Shown here: one piece after another, positions 1-12,393 of the stretch
Layout: every line of letters begins with the position of its first letter
Numbering within the stretch: position 1 is the first letter of the stretch
Origin: Atherix ibis
Taxonomy: Eukaryota; Arthropoda; Insecta; Diptera; Athericidae
Assembly (NCBI GenBank): GCA_958298945.1
Contig: OY282606.1
Span: forward strand, 28,927,740-28,991,739
Length of the DNA: 64,000 bases
Direction: 5' to 3'
Notes under the pieces: model-generated
What the model saw: only the letters and a program-made list of their open reading frames with translations
Databases searched by the model: none
What the model was told of the DNA's origin: nothing
Made by a program: the position numbers and the translations under genes

Positions 1-121
1 ATCAATACAGATTAAAGGATTAACCCCTTCTTATCTCGAGACAGGGAAGCCAAAATTTTAATAGGTGTCAAGGGCGGCGTGTCAGAGGTTGATGCACCAT
101 ATCGTTTTTTATCGAATTTAT

Positions 122-742
122 GCTTCGAAAAGTAAAGTTAAATAGAACAAACTTTAATGTCAGATTTATTCGATTATATAGCTTGGATCTTGTCAGAATA
201 TCATTCAAATGACTGTCAAAATACTTTTGGTGTAGGACTCGATTCCTATCAAGTAATTTTTAATGACTTTATCGCATATTTCGATTTGCTAAAATTTGGT
301 CAATACTTTGACGGATGTTGGTTTTTTAATGGTCTATAAAGTTTGAAAATAATTTCCGTTAATAGGATTTTTTGCTTAACCCTACAAGAAAATATTCAAC
401 GGGTCCAAATCGGATAAAATAAATCACGTTATTACGCGTTATCGTGTTTTGTTGCTCTTGTTGACAATCTTCAAGTTCAAGCCACAAAAAGTCATGTCAT
501 TCAGAATAGACGGGAACTGTCTTGCCTTCTTCGTTTTTAAAGGAAAATTCATACCAGACAGTCACTTTTCGCCTGGCTTCTCTATAATAATTGTTGAATT
601 TTCGAATTTTGATTATTGACATATCCATCGAGCGGGCAATGAGTTATTTTATATAAAATTTTAGGTAATGAAAAATTGCAAACCTTAAAATAAACAGATC
701 TATTTGACAGCTATCAAAAAACAGGACTGTACTTTAGGAACC
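122..742 (-). mobile_element. Tc1/mariner-like relic, TTCGGAAAGTA family, copy 1
   Basis: The left end, ttcgaaaagtaaagttaaat, and the right end, acaggactgtactttaggaa, match ends seen in at least ten other places in the window. The interior shares blocks with those copies: Asp-rich region 'tgcttaaccctacaagaaaa', 'cttcaagttcaagccacaaa' and 'ccagacagtcacttttcgc'. Read on the minus strand, the family encodes pieces of a transposase; here the frame is broken everywhere. Orientation is inferred from that frame. Length is about half of a complete Tc1/mariner element. Confidence 0.75.
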
Positions 743-773
743 CACGAAATGGATAACTCTGTTATTGAATAAA

Positions 774-814
774 TTCTTAAGGAAAGTATTGTTCCCCAAT
801 ACTTTCCTTAAGAA
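774..814. repeat. perfect 18-bp inverted repeat, 5-nt loop
   Basis: ttcttaaggaaagtattg at 774-791 is followed by a 5-nt spacer and its exact reverse complement at 797-814. It overlaps the first bases (811 onwards) of the 1.23-kb tandem array. Confidence 0.9.
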
Positions 815-3800
815 AAATATACGTGCATGCAAGTGTCGAAATTCACCTTGTGTGCGTTGTATTTGCGTGAGTGAGAAGTTGTTACCACACCCACCTCCGG
901 CACATATGCTTTAACTTATCCATAGTTTTATTATGTTGATAGGACGTTTAGTTGCATAGATATGGCTGTATAAGTGATAGTTTTTTGTATAAAGTCATCA
1001 TCTAATGCACAGCGTTAAGCATTGTACAATGTATATTTTTGCCTAGCTTAGTTCAGAAGCGTCGGATTGAGTTCGGGTTTGCTTCTAAACATGCCCCAGC
1101 GGTATGCGGTCGTTTTAGTATCAGAAGTATAACCCTCAGCCGATTGCTTCCTTCTCTCAGTAAAAATATAGATTTTTGCTTTGTTTGAGTTTTTGTTGTA
1201 ATTTTATGTTGAAAGAGTTTTACCTCTCAAATCCTACCCTTCTTTAGTCGTAGCTTCTTGGGAGTAGTACCATATTGTAGCCCCGGAAATTCCTGACTTG
1301 TCCATACCTATCTTGGTTACCCTAATCCCCCCTTTAGGCTTCTAGAACAAAAGTTCTGTTGGCTTGACATTTTCAGGGTGAGCTTTGACGCCGACTGCAA
1401 CTTTGACGCAGACTTCAAAGCTTGACCGCAAATTTAAAGTCGTCCAGGGTTCTGACTTTGACGCTGACTGTAACTTTGACGTGACTGCAAAGCTGGCTTC
1501 GTCCTTGTTCCCGCCTGAATATGCCCTGGTTTCCCACGTGAATTCGGTGCAGGCCATTTTATCGGATTTTTCCACGTGCTAGCCATTTTTTCAGATTTTT
1601 CCACGTGCTAGCCATTTTGTCGGATTTTTCCATGTGCTAGCCATATTTACCCAATTTTCTAGTATTTCTGTACAAGAATTGCTCCTGCATGTTTATTAGC
1701 ATTGGGAAATAAATATTAATACTACTAATTTGTAGTCCTATAATTTCCTCATCCCCTCTACCAAGGACATCATATTGCCATCACACATAAAGGTACAATA
1801 CAATAATAACTATAATTTCACTAATACTTTCATTAAATATTTTAGCAAATTGAAAATCATACAAACGTTCAACTATACACTATCAAGCTTATCAATAGCA
1901 CATCCAACTCAGACATGTCATGCCATGTAGCCAACACTTTGCCAAGTTAGCATTAATATCTTTCGACCACATTACATTAATATTAGTGAGTGTAGAAGCA
2001 TTTCCGCTAAAATCTGCTGCATATTATAGTAGAAAAATTAGAAAAATATACGTGCATGCAAGTGTCAAAACTCACCTTGTGTGCGTTGTATTTGTGTGAG
2101 TGAGAAGTTGTTACCACAGTCACCTCCGGCACATATGCTTTGACTTATCCATAGTTTTATTATGTTGATAGGACGTTTAGATGCATAGATATGGCTGTAT
2201 AAGGGATAGTTTTTTGTATAAAGTCATCATCTAATGCACAGCGTTAAGCATTGTACAATGTATATTTTTGCCTAGCTTAGTTCAGAAGCGCCGGATTGAG
2301 TTCGGGTTTGCTTCTAAACATGCCCCAGCGGTATGCGGTCGTTTTAGTATCAGAAGTATAACCTTCAGCCGATTACTTCCTTCTCTCAGTAAAAATATAG
2401 ATTTTTGCTTTGTTTGAGTTTTTGTTGTAATTTTATGTTGAAAGAGTTTTACCTTTCAAATCGTACCCTTCCTTAGTCGTAGCTTCTTGGGAGTAGTACC
2501 ATCTTTTAGCCCCGGAAATTCCTGACTTGTCCATACCTATCTTGGTTACCCTAATCCCCCCTTTAGGCTTCTAGAACAAAAGTTCTGTTGGCTTGACATT
2601 TTCAGGGTGAAATTTGACGCCGACTGCAACTTTGACGCAGACTTCAAAGCTTGACCGCAAATTTGAAGTCATCCAGGGTCCTGACTTTGACGCTGACTGT
2701 AACTTTGACGTGACTGCAAAGCTGGCTTCGTCCTTGTTCCCGCCTGAATATGTCCTGGTTTCCCACATGAATTCGGTGCAGGCCATTTTATCGGATTTTT
2801 CCACGTGCTAGCCATTTTTTCAGATTTTTCCACGTGCTAGCCATTTTGTCGGATTTTTACCATGTGCTAGCCATTTTTACCCAATTTTCTAGTATTTCTG
2901 TACAAGAATTGCTCCTGCATGTTTATTAGCATTGGGAAATAAATATTAATACTACTAATTTGTAGTCCTATAATTTCCTCATCCCCCTCTACCAAGGACA
3001 TCATATTGCCATCACACATACAGATACAATACAATAATAACTATAATTTCACTAATACTTTCATTAAATATTTTAGCAAATTGAAAATCATACAAACGTT
3101 CAACTATACACAATCAAGCTTATCAATAGCGCATCCAACTCAGACATGTCATGCCATGTAGCCAACACTTTGCCAAGGTAGCATTAATATCTTTCGACCA
3201 CATTACATTAATATTAGTGAGTGTAGAAGAATTTCCGCTAAAATCTGCTGCATATTATGGTAGAAAAATTAGAAAAATATACGTGCATGCAAGTGTCGAA
3301 ATTCACCTTGTGTGCGTTGTATTTGTGTGAGTGAGGAGTTGTTACCACAGCCATCTCCGGCACATATGCTTTGACTTCTCCATAGTTTTATTATGTTGAT
3401 AGGACGTTTAGTTGCATAAATATGGCTGCATAAGGGATAGTTTTTTGTATAAAGTCATCATCTAATGCACAGCGTTAAGCATTGTACAATGTATATTTTT
3501 GCCTAGCTTAGTTCAGAAGCGTCGGATTGAGTTCGGGTTTGCTTCTAAACATGCCCCAGCGGTATGCGGTCGTTTTAGTATCAGAAGTATAACCCTCAGC
3601 CGATTGCTTCCTTCTCTCAGTAAAAATATAGATTTTTGCTTTGTTTGAGTTTTTGTTGTAATTTTGTGTTGAAAGAGTTTTACCTCTCAAATCCTACCCT
3701 TCCTTAGTCGTAGCTTCTTGGGAGTAGTACCATCTTGTAGCTCCGGAAATTCCTGACTTGTCCATACTTATCTTGGTTACCCTAATCCCCCCTTTAGGCT

Positions 3801-4567
3801 TCTAGAACAAAAGTTCTGTTGGCTTGACATTTTCAGGGTGAGATTTGACGCCGACTGCAACTTTGACGCAGACTTCAAAGCTTGACCGCAAATTTGAAGT
3901 CGCCCAGAATCCTGACTTTGACGCTGACTGTAACTTTGACGTAACTGTAAAGCTGGCTTCGTCCTTGTTCCCGCCTGAATATGTCCTGGTTTCCCACGTG
4001 AATTCGGTGCAGGCCATTTTGTCGGATTTTTCCACGTGCTAGCCATTTTTTCAGATTTTTCCACGTGCTAGCCATTTTGTCGGATTTTTACCATGTGCTA
4101 GCCATTTTTACCCAATTTTCTAGTATTTCTGTACAAGAATTGCTCCTGCATGTTTATTAGCATTGGGAAATAAATATTAATACTACTAATTTGTAGTCCT
4201 ATAATTTCCTCATCCCCCTCTACCAAGGACATCATATTGCCATCACACATACAGATACAATACAATAATAACTATAATTTCACTAATACTTTCATTAAAT
4301 ATTTTAGCAAATTGAAAATCATACAAACGTTCAACTATACACAATCAAGCTTATCAATAGCGCATCCAACTCAGACATGTCATGCCATGTAGCCAACACT
4401 TTGCCAAGGTAGCATTAATATCTTTCGACCACATTACATTAATATTAGTGAGTGTAGAAGAATTTCCGCTAAAATCTGCTGCATATTATGGTAGAAAAAT
4501 TAGAAAAATATACGTGCATGCAAGTGTCGAAATTCACCTTGTGTGCGTTGTATTTGTGTGAGTGAGG
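811..4567. repeat. tandem array of a 1.23-kb unit, three copies plus a 66-bp partial
   Basis: The landmark agaaaaatatacgtgcatgc occurs at 811, 2040, 3271 and 4502, giving periods of 1229, 1231 and 1231 bp. Copies differ by scattered substitutions and small indels. Each unit holds a block of roughly 18-bp actttgacgcngactg subrepeats (for example 1385-1495), three 29-bp subrepeats with cacgtgctagcc (1573, 1602, 1631) and an AATAAA-like site near 1708. Open frames of 65 aa (+) and 77 aa (-) recur in all copies because of the subrepeats; they match no family I know and are not called as genes. The minus strand contains a purine run, aaaggggggatt, so an LTR origin is possible but unproven. The array stops at 4567 where a mariner relic begins. 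Confidence 0.93.
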
Positions 4568-5723
4568 AAAGTAATTTCGTTTTTGAGTTAAAAAAAATGG
4601 AAAAACGATTTTCTTATAGTGAATTAATATTTTATTCAATTAAATAATATCCAGTCTGATCGAATACCCTTTTACAACTTTTTGGCAGTAACATGATTCC
4701 AAGTGATTTTTGACCTCCTCATTTGAGTTAAACGTTTTAACATCTAAAAAATTTTGTAAACATTGGAAAATGCTCTAAAAGCTTTTGCCGAGTGGTCAAA
4801 TTTGTATGTGGTTTCGCATTATCCTGTTGGAACACTATACCTTTCCTATTGACCTATTTGGCCTATTTTATTTAAATGAATCGTTCAATTTGTCCAACTG
4901 ACAGTATACTTCAGAATTGATCTTATGTTGCTCGGTAGAACGTCAAAATAAACGATTAATTTGAAATCCGACCAAACAGATACCATAACTTTTTCTTTAA
5001 TGAATATTGGCTTTCGAAGTGCTTTGAGCCGGTTCATCTTTTCTACTCCAGGATTTTTTGCGCTTAACATTGTTGTAGACAAGCCATTTCTCGTCCCCAG
5101 TGATGATACACTTCAAAAATGGATCATTTTCTTGGCGTTTGAGAAGCAAATCACAAACGTCAATACGACGGCACAAATTTTTTTCCGTAAGAAGATGAGG
5201 AACCCATATGTCGAGTTTTGAGATTAAACCTAACCGTTTCAAATGATCATGAACGGTCATATTCGATAAATTTAATCTCTCAGCGATCTCACGAGTTGTT
5301 ATTCGCCGGTTTGCATCAATTGTGTCTTCATCAGCTTCAAGTGGCTATCCAAAACGTGGTGCATCTTCGAGATCAAAATTCCTGGATCGAAATTTTGCAA
5401 ACCAGTTTTAGCAGTGGCGCTCACTTAACACATCTTCTCCATACATATTGGATAATTTTGTTCTTGCTTGAACAGCAATTTTATCTTTTCTATAGTAAAA
5501 AAGTAAAAAATGCCGAAAATACTGTTTCTCAATTTCCATATTTAAGAGGGTATCAACCAAAAACTACTATCCAGAATCAATCGAATTTTTTCACAAGCAA
5601 GCCTTGCTATGTCAGCTGTTAAAATACATATGATTATGTGCCTTAAGTGTGAAGTCGGTTGTGAAAAAATACAATTAAGTTCTTTGTTGGGAAACAACGA
5701 AATTACTTTCTGGACAACCCAAT
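4568..5723 (-). mobile_element. mariner element relic, probably mellifera-like
   Basis: The right end reads cgaaattactttctggacaa followed by ccc; the left end starts inside the matching inverted end (aaagtaatttcg), so the outer left bases are missing. Minus-strand reading gives mariner transposase in order: an N-terminal helix-turn-helix region (TTREIAERLNLS and VHDHLKRLGLI), the first catalytic Asp in ITGDEKW, and QDNAKPH for the second. The region of the third Asp (SPD box) is deleted, and stops and frameshifts interrupt the frame. Its left break coincides with the end of the 1.23-kb tandem array. Confidence 0.9.
4997..5260 (-). pseudogene. mariner transposase fragment (middle part)
   Basis: The best-preserved 87-codon piece of the transposase in the 4568-5723 element. 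It reads from the second DNA-binding helix (VHDHLKRLGLI) through WVPHLLTEKN and the catalytic ITGDEKWLVYNN to KRKKSWSRKDEP, all standard mariner signatures. Upstream and downstream codons continue in other frames. The protein cannot be complete because the third catalytic Asp region is absent. Confidence 0.88.
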
Positions 5724-7599
5724 ATTTATAAATGAACTAAAAAAAATTCTTCATTAAAAGCAATTAAACAAATAGTAATAAAATTTAAAGAAAAAAATCA
5801 CAACTTCTTCGATAGAATAATCAGGATTTCTTCAATATTAAAAAAATTACCAGCAGACGAATAATGTACAATATTTTCAAGGAAACATGATAGCTGTTAC
5901 GTTAATACTGACTATGGTAGTTATTTTTAACAACAAGTACCTTTTTTCTACCATACAAAAACATGAACATTTTCGCTTTGTGTTTTTTTATATTTATTAT
6001 CATAATTTAGCCTTTAAAATGTTGCTTATAATTTTTTCAAGAATGTTTTACAGAAAAAAAAACACTAACTGAAATGTGATTAAATGAAAGCACGCATACA
6101 TGTTTTTTGTTGTTTTTTTTTACCATAGTTCTCCCATTTTTCCTATTTTTAGTACATTTTACATGTGTTCATATTGGTGTGGCCTTTAAATGTATACTTA
6201 CGTAGTTTTAAAAAAAAATAATACAGAAGGGAAAAAAACGAACCATTATCCCAACAACAGCTTGGTAGCACTTAACCGCATTTGGACGGTATTCTTTAAC
6301 ATCTGGACAAGGACGACGCCTCAAAAGCAAATCCAATTTTTGTATACACTCATGCTTCTGTACAAATATGGTTACGTATTTAAATGCATGCCTAACGGAA
6401 CGGTAATATTTTATCACTTATCACAACCCAAACTACCCCGTCAACATTCAAAATAAACAACCCTCTTGTGGCATAAACTCGTCGTGTATACTGGTCGGGA
6501 GTAAATGCAATCAGAATATTTAAAAATTGTATGTTATCCTGGGTGTTTGGCCTTAAGTCCTGCTGGAATAAGAAAATTTCACTCAGATTAATTTTGAACC
6601 ACTGAAATGGGGTGACTTTATGATTTCCGGGAAATCTTTTCGAAAATAAAGTGTGGTGAACCCTTAATGCACTGTACTCATCAACTCATAAATAATCATT
6701 TTGAAAAAGCAAAACAGCAACGGTAAGTAATGGTTGTTGGTCATTATAATGTCTAATAATTATGTTCTTCAGTAAAAATTTCGATTTGAATTGATGGGGA
6801 GTGGAGGTTTTTGTTGATGTACGCTTTTCTAAAGTAATTTTGGGCATTTTTTTTGGAACTAGAACTAATAAAACCAAAGAAAAATTATATAAATACACCA
6901 ACCAGATTCACACGCATTCATTTTCAGACAATTTCAAGCTATTTCGATTTTGCAAAAAATTTCCCAAACACATTTTTCCAATATTTCCCAAAAAAAAACC
7001 TGTTTAGTGGTAAAATTTTTGTAATATTGTATTTGCAAATTATTTTGGCATAGTCCTTGGCATTATCGGACAAATAAAAATTATTTTTACGTTGGTCCCT
7101 CGTAGACATGCAGTATAAGGGTCAGAATACAATTTCGACTACACTGTCATAATTTTAAATCCTTCACAATTTTTATGGCCGAAATTGTAATTGTTGTCGG
7201 AATTAAGTTTCAACCTCATCCGATAACTATATGATCTTATAGACCTGGTATTAGTGAAATTGTGTTTTTGTATTGCGTTACGAAAAACGGAACGAACAAA
7301 TTTGGGAGTAATAATGTGCCGTCATTGAATTTTGTGGTTAATATTGCTGAATCCGCGAGTTTAACTGACAAACGGGTCTATGGGGAACATTCCGTTTTAA
7401 AAAGCAAAAGCTTTTCAATGGCATTAAGCATTTTTGGAGAACCGAGAAACATTGAAAATTGTTGAAAATGTGCAATTGTTGAAGGACTTGGTTTTATAAG
7501 AAAGTTCTTGAAAACCTCAGAAAAAGATTTTTTTCTGATTCTTTCAAGATCTTTTTTATAAAAGCTCACAACTACAACGCCCTGTCACATGGCCATCTG
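5724..7599. other. AT-rich stretch without a recognised gene
   Basis: No splice-bounded exon or known element was recognised. A minus-strand open frame at 6208-6417 (with DLLLRRRPCPDVKEYRPN) could be a transposon fragment but matches no family I can name. Other short ORFs are of the length expected by chance in DNA this AT-rich. Confidence 0.5.
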
Positions 7600-7875
7600 C
7601 ATTGAGTTAGTTTTTGGTAGGAAAAAAAATTTTCTATAATTCAACTGATCTGAGTCTGTGTGACTTTTTCTTATTTCTCAATATCTAAAAACACTTGCAA
7701 GGACATTATTTTGGTACTGTCCATAACATTCTGAAAAGAGTATAACAGAGGAGCTGAAGGTGATTCCAGTTGAGGCCTTTAAGCACTGACTATGTGCTTT
7801 GAAGAAAATACCATTATAGTTTAAAAAGTAAATGATATCAATCTTGTTACTTTTCTGCCACACCTAGTTTGTCAA
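7600..7875 (+). mobile_element. mariner transposase C-terminal relic
   Basis: Plus-strand reading across frames gives the conserved mariner C-terminal order: CDFFLF-like (LCDFFLF after allowing one indel near 7655), a GHYFGT block, then IPVEAFKH near 7765-7790. This is the segment after the third catalytic Asp. No ends were found, and several stops are present. The piece at 20656-20778 looks like the same family. Confidence 0.68.
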
Positions 7876-8703
7876 AATAAAATGCAAATTCATTAACGAA
7901 TAGTTTTCGAACCAATTAAAATTTTTCCCTAAATTTATTTTAGTCTGCTAATATTTTTCGGTATACATATTTGTAGTTATGCAAGTGAAATTTAATAAAA
8001 AAAACCTAAATTGTCAAATTACCTTTCAAGTAATCAAAAGTGAAATGCATTTTTTTAAAAATCCAATAAATTCTAAAATGGTTTTTTTCAATAATTTCAT
8101 TTTTCAAAATAGTTTGAAGTTCTTTAAAAAATTTGAAACTATTTATATCGTAAAGGATAGAATAATAGAACATATATCTTCGCTGTAGTGTAAGATTAAT
8201 GAAAACCGCAAATGATGTATGCAGTTAGAATGTTAGCCGGGTTAGTTAACATAGGTGGCCATATAAATGTAGGCTTCAGTAGCAATGATATCTCAACGTC
8301 GGGAAACTAAGTTTCATGTAGAGGCTCATCTGTCACGGATAATGTCAAATTAGGCAGAGAAGTTGTCAGGCGGGCGTTGCTATATTTTCAGTAACAATCG
8401 TTGCCGCACAAAGGTTGACAAGTAATTAGTTTATCTGAAAAGCAGACCAGACTCTTAATAAGCCGAATGAATAATATCAAAAAAAGCCACTCTACATGCA
8501 CGAGTTTGTATATTTTCCACTATTTAGTGGAGTCTACATTATTTACAACAAAGCATTTTCTTCCGGGTTTTTCCAAACATAAATAATTATTTTTCAAGGA
8601 GCTATCATTAATGCTGAATGCCGAAAATTCGAAAAATTTATTAATAGTCACAGCCATTTGAAATATTTTCTGGAAAAATCTTCAATATTATTTGATTTGA
8701 AAA
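7876..8703. other. AT-rich stretch, nothing recognised
   Basis: Contains only short chance-length ORFs, poly-A/T runs and no identifiable exon or transposon motif. Confidence 0.5.
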
Positions 8704-8950
8704 ATTAAAGAAACTTTTAAAGCGTTGTTCATTATTTATTCATAATGTAAAATTGCAAACTTTTAACTAAACAAACGCCAACTTGAAGGCCTTATAAAGG
8801 TTTATAAAAATTGTCATTCGGAAAGTACAGATCTGTCACTTGACAGTTTTCTTGATACATACAACCTTCAAGTTGGCGTTTGTTTAGTTAAGAGTTTGCA
8901 ATTTTACATTATGAATAAATAACGAACAACGCTTTAAAAGTTTCTTTAAT
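8704..8950. repeat. long hairpin: 86-bp inverted arms, 75-nt loop
   Basis: Arms 8704-8789 and 8865-8950 are reverse complements with two mismatches in 86. The 75-nt loop contains ttcggaaagtacag followed by a gtcacttgacag stretch, the end sequence of the abundant mariner-like family. Transcription through it would give a long double-stranded hairpin. It may be a foldback element or an inverted duplication made during insertion. Confidence 0.9.
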
Positions 8951-9290
8951 GCGTTTCATACGTCAAAAAGGAAAGAAAAGTGACGTATAAGTGACTATGG
9001 AAAAGCAATTGCATTTTCAAAAACTAACTATCCAGTGTGCATTTCGTTTTGAGGTCATATTACTTTAAAAATAAAGAAGGGGAGACCCTTACCGATTATT
9101 TTGAGCGCTAAAGCTTTATAATTACTGACTATTTTTGGCTTGACCATATGGATTTTAATCTGGATCATATGTGGTTTTAAAAAGAAGGCGTTATTATAAG
9201 CCACAGAATAATACAAATTTTGACTTTTTTCCAAATCTCTAAATTTCGCTTCCGTGGAGAAGGGGATGTTTGCGAAAATGATCATATTTA
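8817..9290 (+). mobile_element. Tc1/mariner-like relic, TTCGGAAAGTA family, copy 2
   Basis: Starts with ttcggaaagtacag in the loop of the 8704-8950 hairpin. The interior (9070-9210) reads on the plus strand through broken frames as a GETLTD-like block and DHMWF, the counterparts of the FENEEGEPVTV and HMWFQQDG regions in other copies. The right end was not identified. Most of the N-terminal coding part is missing. Confidence 0.6.
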
Positions 9291-12200
9291 CTCATCAAAC
9301 ATGCCATAAGTCTCGTTGCGTCCATTTGAGTTATCAAAAATTACCTCAAATGTATGAAGTCCTGCCATAAGTCTCGTGGCAACGTTCAACCAATATAATG
9401 ATTTAAAGTGTTTTATTTAATTTTAATCTACGCAGCAGAAATTGGATAATCCTTTACTAAAATATATATACACAAAAATAAATTATAAAAAAAGGACTTT
9501 TGGTAGGAACACTTATAACTATATTAATTTAACTATAAATAATATCTTCACTTACCTTATTTCTATTTTAATTTCAATTGTCAAACAACAATCCTGCCAC
9601 ACAGAAAAATCCTTTTATTAAATGGTAGGGACACAATAAAAACATTGTATAGCAGTACTTGGAGTACAACTGCAAAATTTAAACAAGATCTATTTGGAAG
9701 AGTTGTCCATTACCATAAGACTGTGAAGGGTTTAAAATGTTGACAGTCGCAATTGTGTTCTTTTTTTTTCGAATAACTTTAGTCAAAATTTTAGTTTGCG
9801 AACATAGATTTTTTGCAAGATTAAGTGTGCTGATGAAAATTTCATATTTTGCAAAAATAAGAAAAATTTAAAAATGGGTCATTGATTACGAGTTTGAGTG
9901 GAATTCATATTCGTATGCATCGATTATCTAAGACTTTATCCTCTCCTTATCGTCGTACGTACGAAAAGCTTTCCCTTCTATCATCTACATATTAAAAAAA
10001 TTCCTTTCTTCTATTGAAACATAGTTTTTTAAAATAGAAAATTCTCCAACATAAGACATAATTTTAATATGAAGCGAATCCCAACACATCCCATAAATAA
10101 ATGTAATTTATCCTGTGCAAAATGGTTTGAATTTATACGAAATTCTATTAGGTTTGTTGACTTGTAAAAGTATAAATTTGTTATATTTTTGCGAAAAATT
10201 TAGGAAAATTTCAAATTTCCATTTTATGGATTTTATGTGAACCAACGATGGGATGATATTTTCTTACGATAGAAAGTTTTCTAAAGAACGCAGATTAGAT
10301 AATATATATTATAAAAGTTTTATGTGAAAATTATTGTCTGTATTTAAAAAAAAAATATATATAATGTCATAAATGGGAATTTTTGGTGAAATTATTTTCT
10401 TGTTGGTGTGAATGAATTTTTAACGAGTACTTTAACGGACGCCATACTCTCAGTTTATAGTCAAAGTTTATTATTTGCACTCGAAACGAGAATTATATAT
10501 AATAATTTAAGGACATATTCAAAAGGCATTATGGTTGAAAGGAAGTTGGGGTTGTGTAGTTGGTGTTCTTACAACGTCAAAATCAGCATCAAATCGGCTA
10601 TTATTGCAACAGTGGTGGCGGTCATCATAATTATCATCTCTTATGAAAAGTATTCATAAAAAGGACCAAACGTCTGGCCGTAATGCTTTCGGTCTCTTTA
10701 AATAAATTAAATTTTTGTGTGTTTGTGTGTATTTTCTACTTTTGGTAAATATATTATCAGTTTTATTAATTTATTATATGAGCTCGAATGTATAATAAAA
10801 TGTAAAAATATGTGCCTTTTTTGAGAAGACAGAATATATTCGTAATTAAAAATTACATTAACACAAAATTTTTGATTCGAAATTTTTATTAATACTTTGT
10901 AATAAAGTTTCCTTAATGACTTTTATACTATAACTAAACGAAATTATTTGTTTTTGAAAATATTTTCAATTATAAGCGCACCCCACCTTATTTAAAGAAT
11001 AAATTTAATATAAGTACTTTGTTGTAAGATAATAATATGAGCAAAATCACATTATTTATACACGATAATTCTAATGAATATCAATAAAATTTTGTAAATA
11101 TTTAATCAATAAACCAAAATTAATTTTTGCATACTAACCGAATTAATAATGTTTTTATTGATAATATGTACATAAGCAATATTCGCTCCTATCAAGCGTA
11201 TTAAGTTAATATTCTGTTTATAGTCGATAAAATTATTCAATTTATTCTAGCTTATAAAATCAATCAATACCAATAAAGAAATTTAATCGTTGCAAATTAA
11301 AATAAAATAAAATTTTAGGTATTTTTAATAATAGAAGTATTAGAGTTTATATGATTGAGAAAGTATTAATAAAAAGTAACTGGTTGAAAGGCTGTCTTAC
11401 ACTATCTTCACATTAACCTCATTTATAAAAAAAACTTATTCCCATTCACACATTCGATTATCCCTTTTATAACAAATTTCCTCCGCCATCTACTATAAAA
11501 GAAGTTCATCCTACCTTTATTTATTATTCTTTGGACTAGAAAGAGATACTTCCACACTTTCTCTTGAGTTCCAAATCTCCCTTTCGCACCTCAATTTGAA
11601 ACAGTGATTAGGAGAGGACTTGAGGTTATCTACGTTACTGAGGAGGTGCACAAAGGTAAGCACCAATTGATTTTTTTATAGGAAACTATTCCTAGAATTG
11701 GTAGACGGATTGGGCGATTCCATTCTTATGCTCACAAATGCGGTTGCCGATGACCAGACAACATCCTTTGCAGCCATCCGGTTTGTTGGCGATGAATATC
11801 GTGTACTGAAGAGCGGAGTTTTACCAAAAGGAAGTTCTCCTATCAATGAAGAACTATGAGCAATCAAGACGGCAGCTGAGGCTGAAAAATTAAGCAGTAA
11901 TCTCTCAGATTTGGAAACCCCTCGTTGCTCTTCAGATGAACTGGTTCTCTGGAGCTACCGAAATATTGGGTTACATTGGGTTTAGGATTATGGTTGCATC
12001 CTCAGCACTGAGCGTGGGAGGCCCGACCCCATCCTATGCCCTCTGAAATACCAAATTTTCTGCATCTACTGACCAAATGGTATGTAACGTCTTTGACCAT
12101 ACGTAAACAAACAGACTGGACTAATGGCGGAAGGGTTTTATCCACACATTGGCCAAACATCGTAAAGCCAGTTTACTCAGCAACACAATTTCGAAATGAT

Positions 12201-12393
12201 GGGCAAGATAATTTTCCAGAATTATCCATAATTTACTCTTCGATGCTCAACCTCGTGCTTCAGGTCCTTCCAAGCCTGTTAAACCGGAATTCATTTTTAA
12301 ACAGAACTTTTTGGTTCTGACTATTCCCTACAATTATTTATCGACCAATTTCAATAGGAAAGCTAGGAATGCCAACTCACACACAACATGATG
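9291..12393. other. very AT-rich stretch, no clear gene
   Basis: Mostly simple AT-rich DNA. The only coding-like part is about 11570-11860 on the plus strand, described separately. The ORF at 10408-10659 ends in a hydrophobic run but has no coding support. Confidence 0.5.
11573..11861 (+). pseudogene. unrecognised coding-like segment with a 30-nt interruption
   Basis: The plus-strand frame reads FETVIRRGLEVIYVTEEVHK, then a gtaagc...tttatag interruption of about 30 nt, then KLFLELVDGLGDSILMLTN and AAIRFVGDEYRVLKSGVLPK, to a stop at 11857-11859. The composition (balanced codons, less AT) is unlike the flanks. Thirty bases is too short for a normal intron, so this may be a decayed coding relic or a spurious join. 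I do not recognise the family. It could belong to a mobile element or be an inserted gene fragment. Confidence 0.3.

Noticed and set aside
1342..4075. Open frames of 65-95 aa repeated on both strands in the tandem array as genes
   Set aside because: They overlap on opposite strands, follow from an 18-bp subrepeat, lack any known motif and have no conserved start context.
10408..10659. 83-codon frame as a small membrane protein gene
   Set aside because: No splice or homology support; the Ile-rich end is expected from AT-rich DNA.
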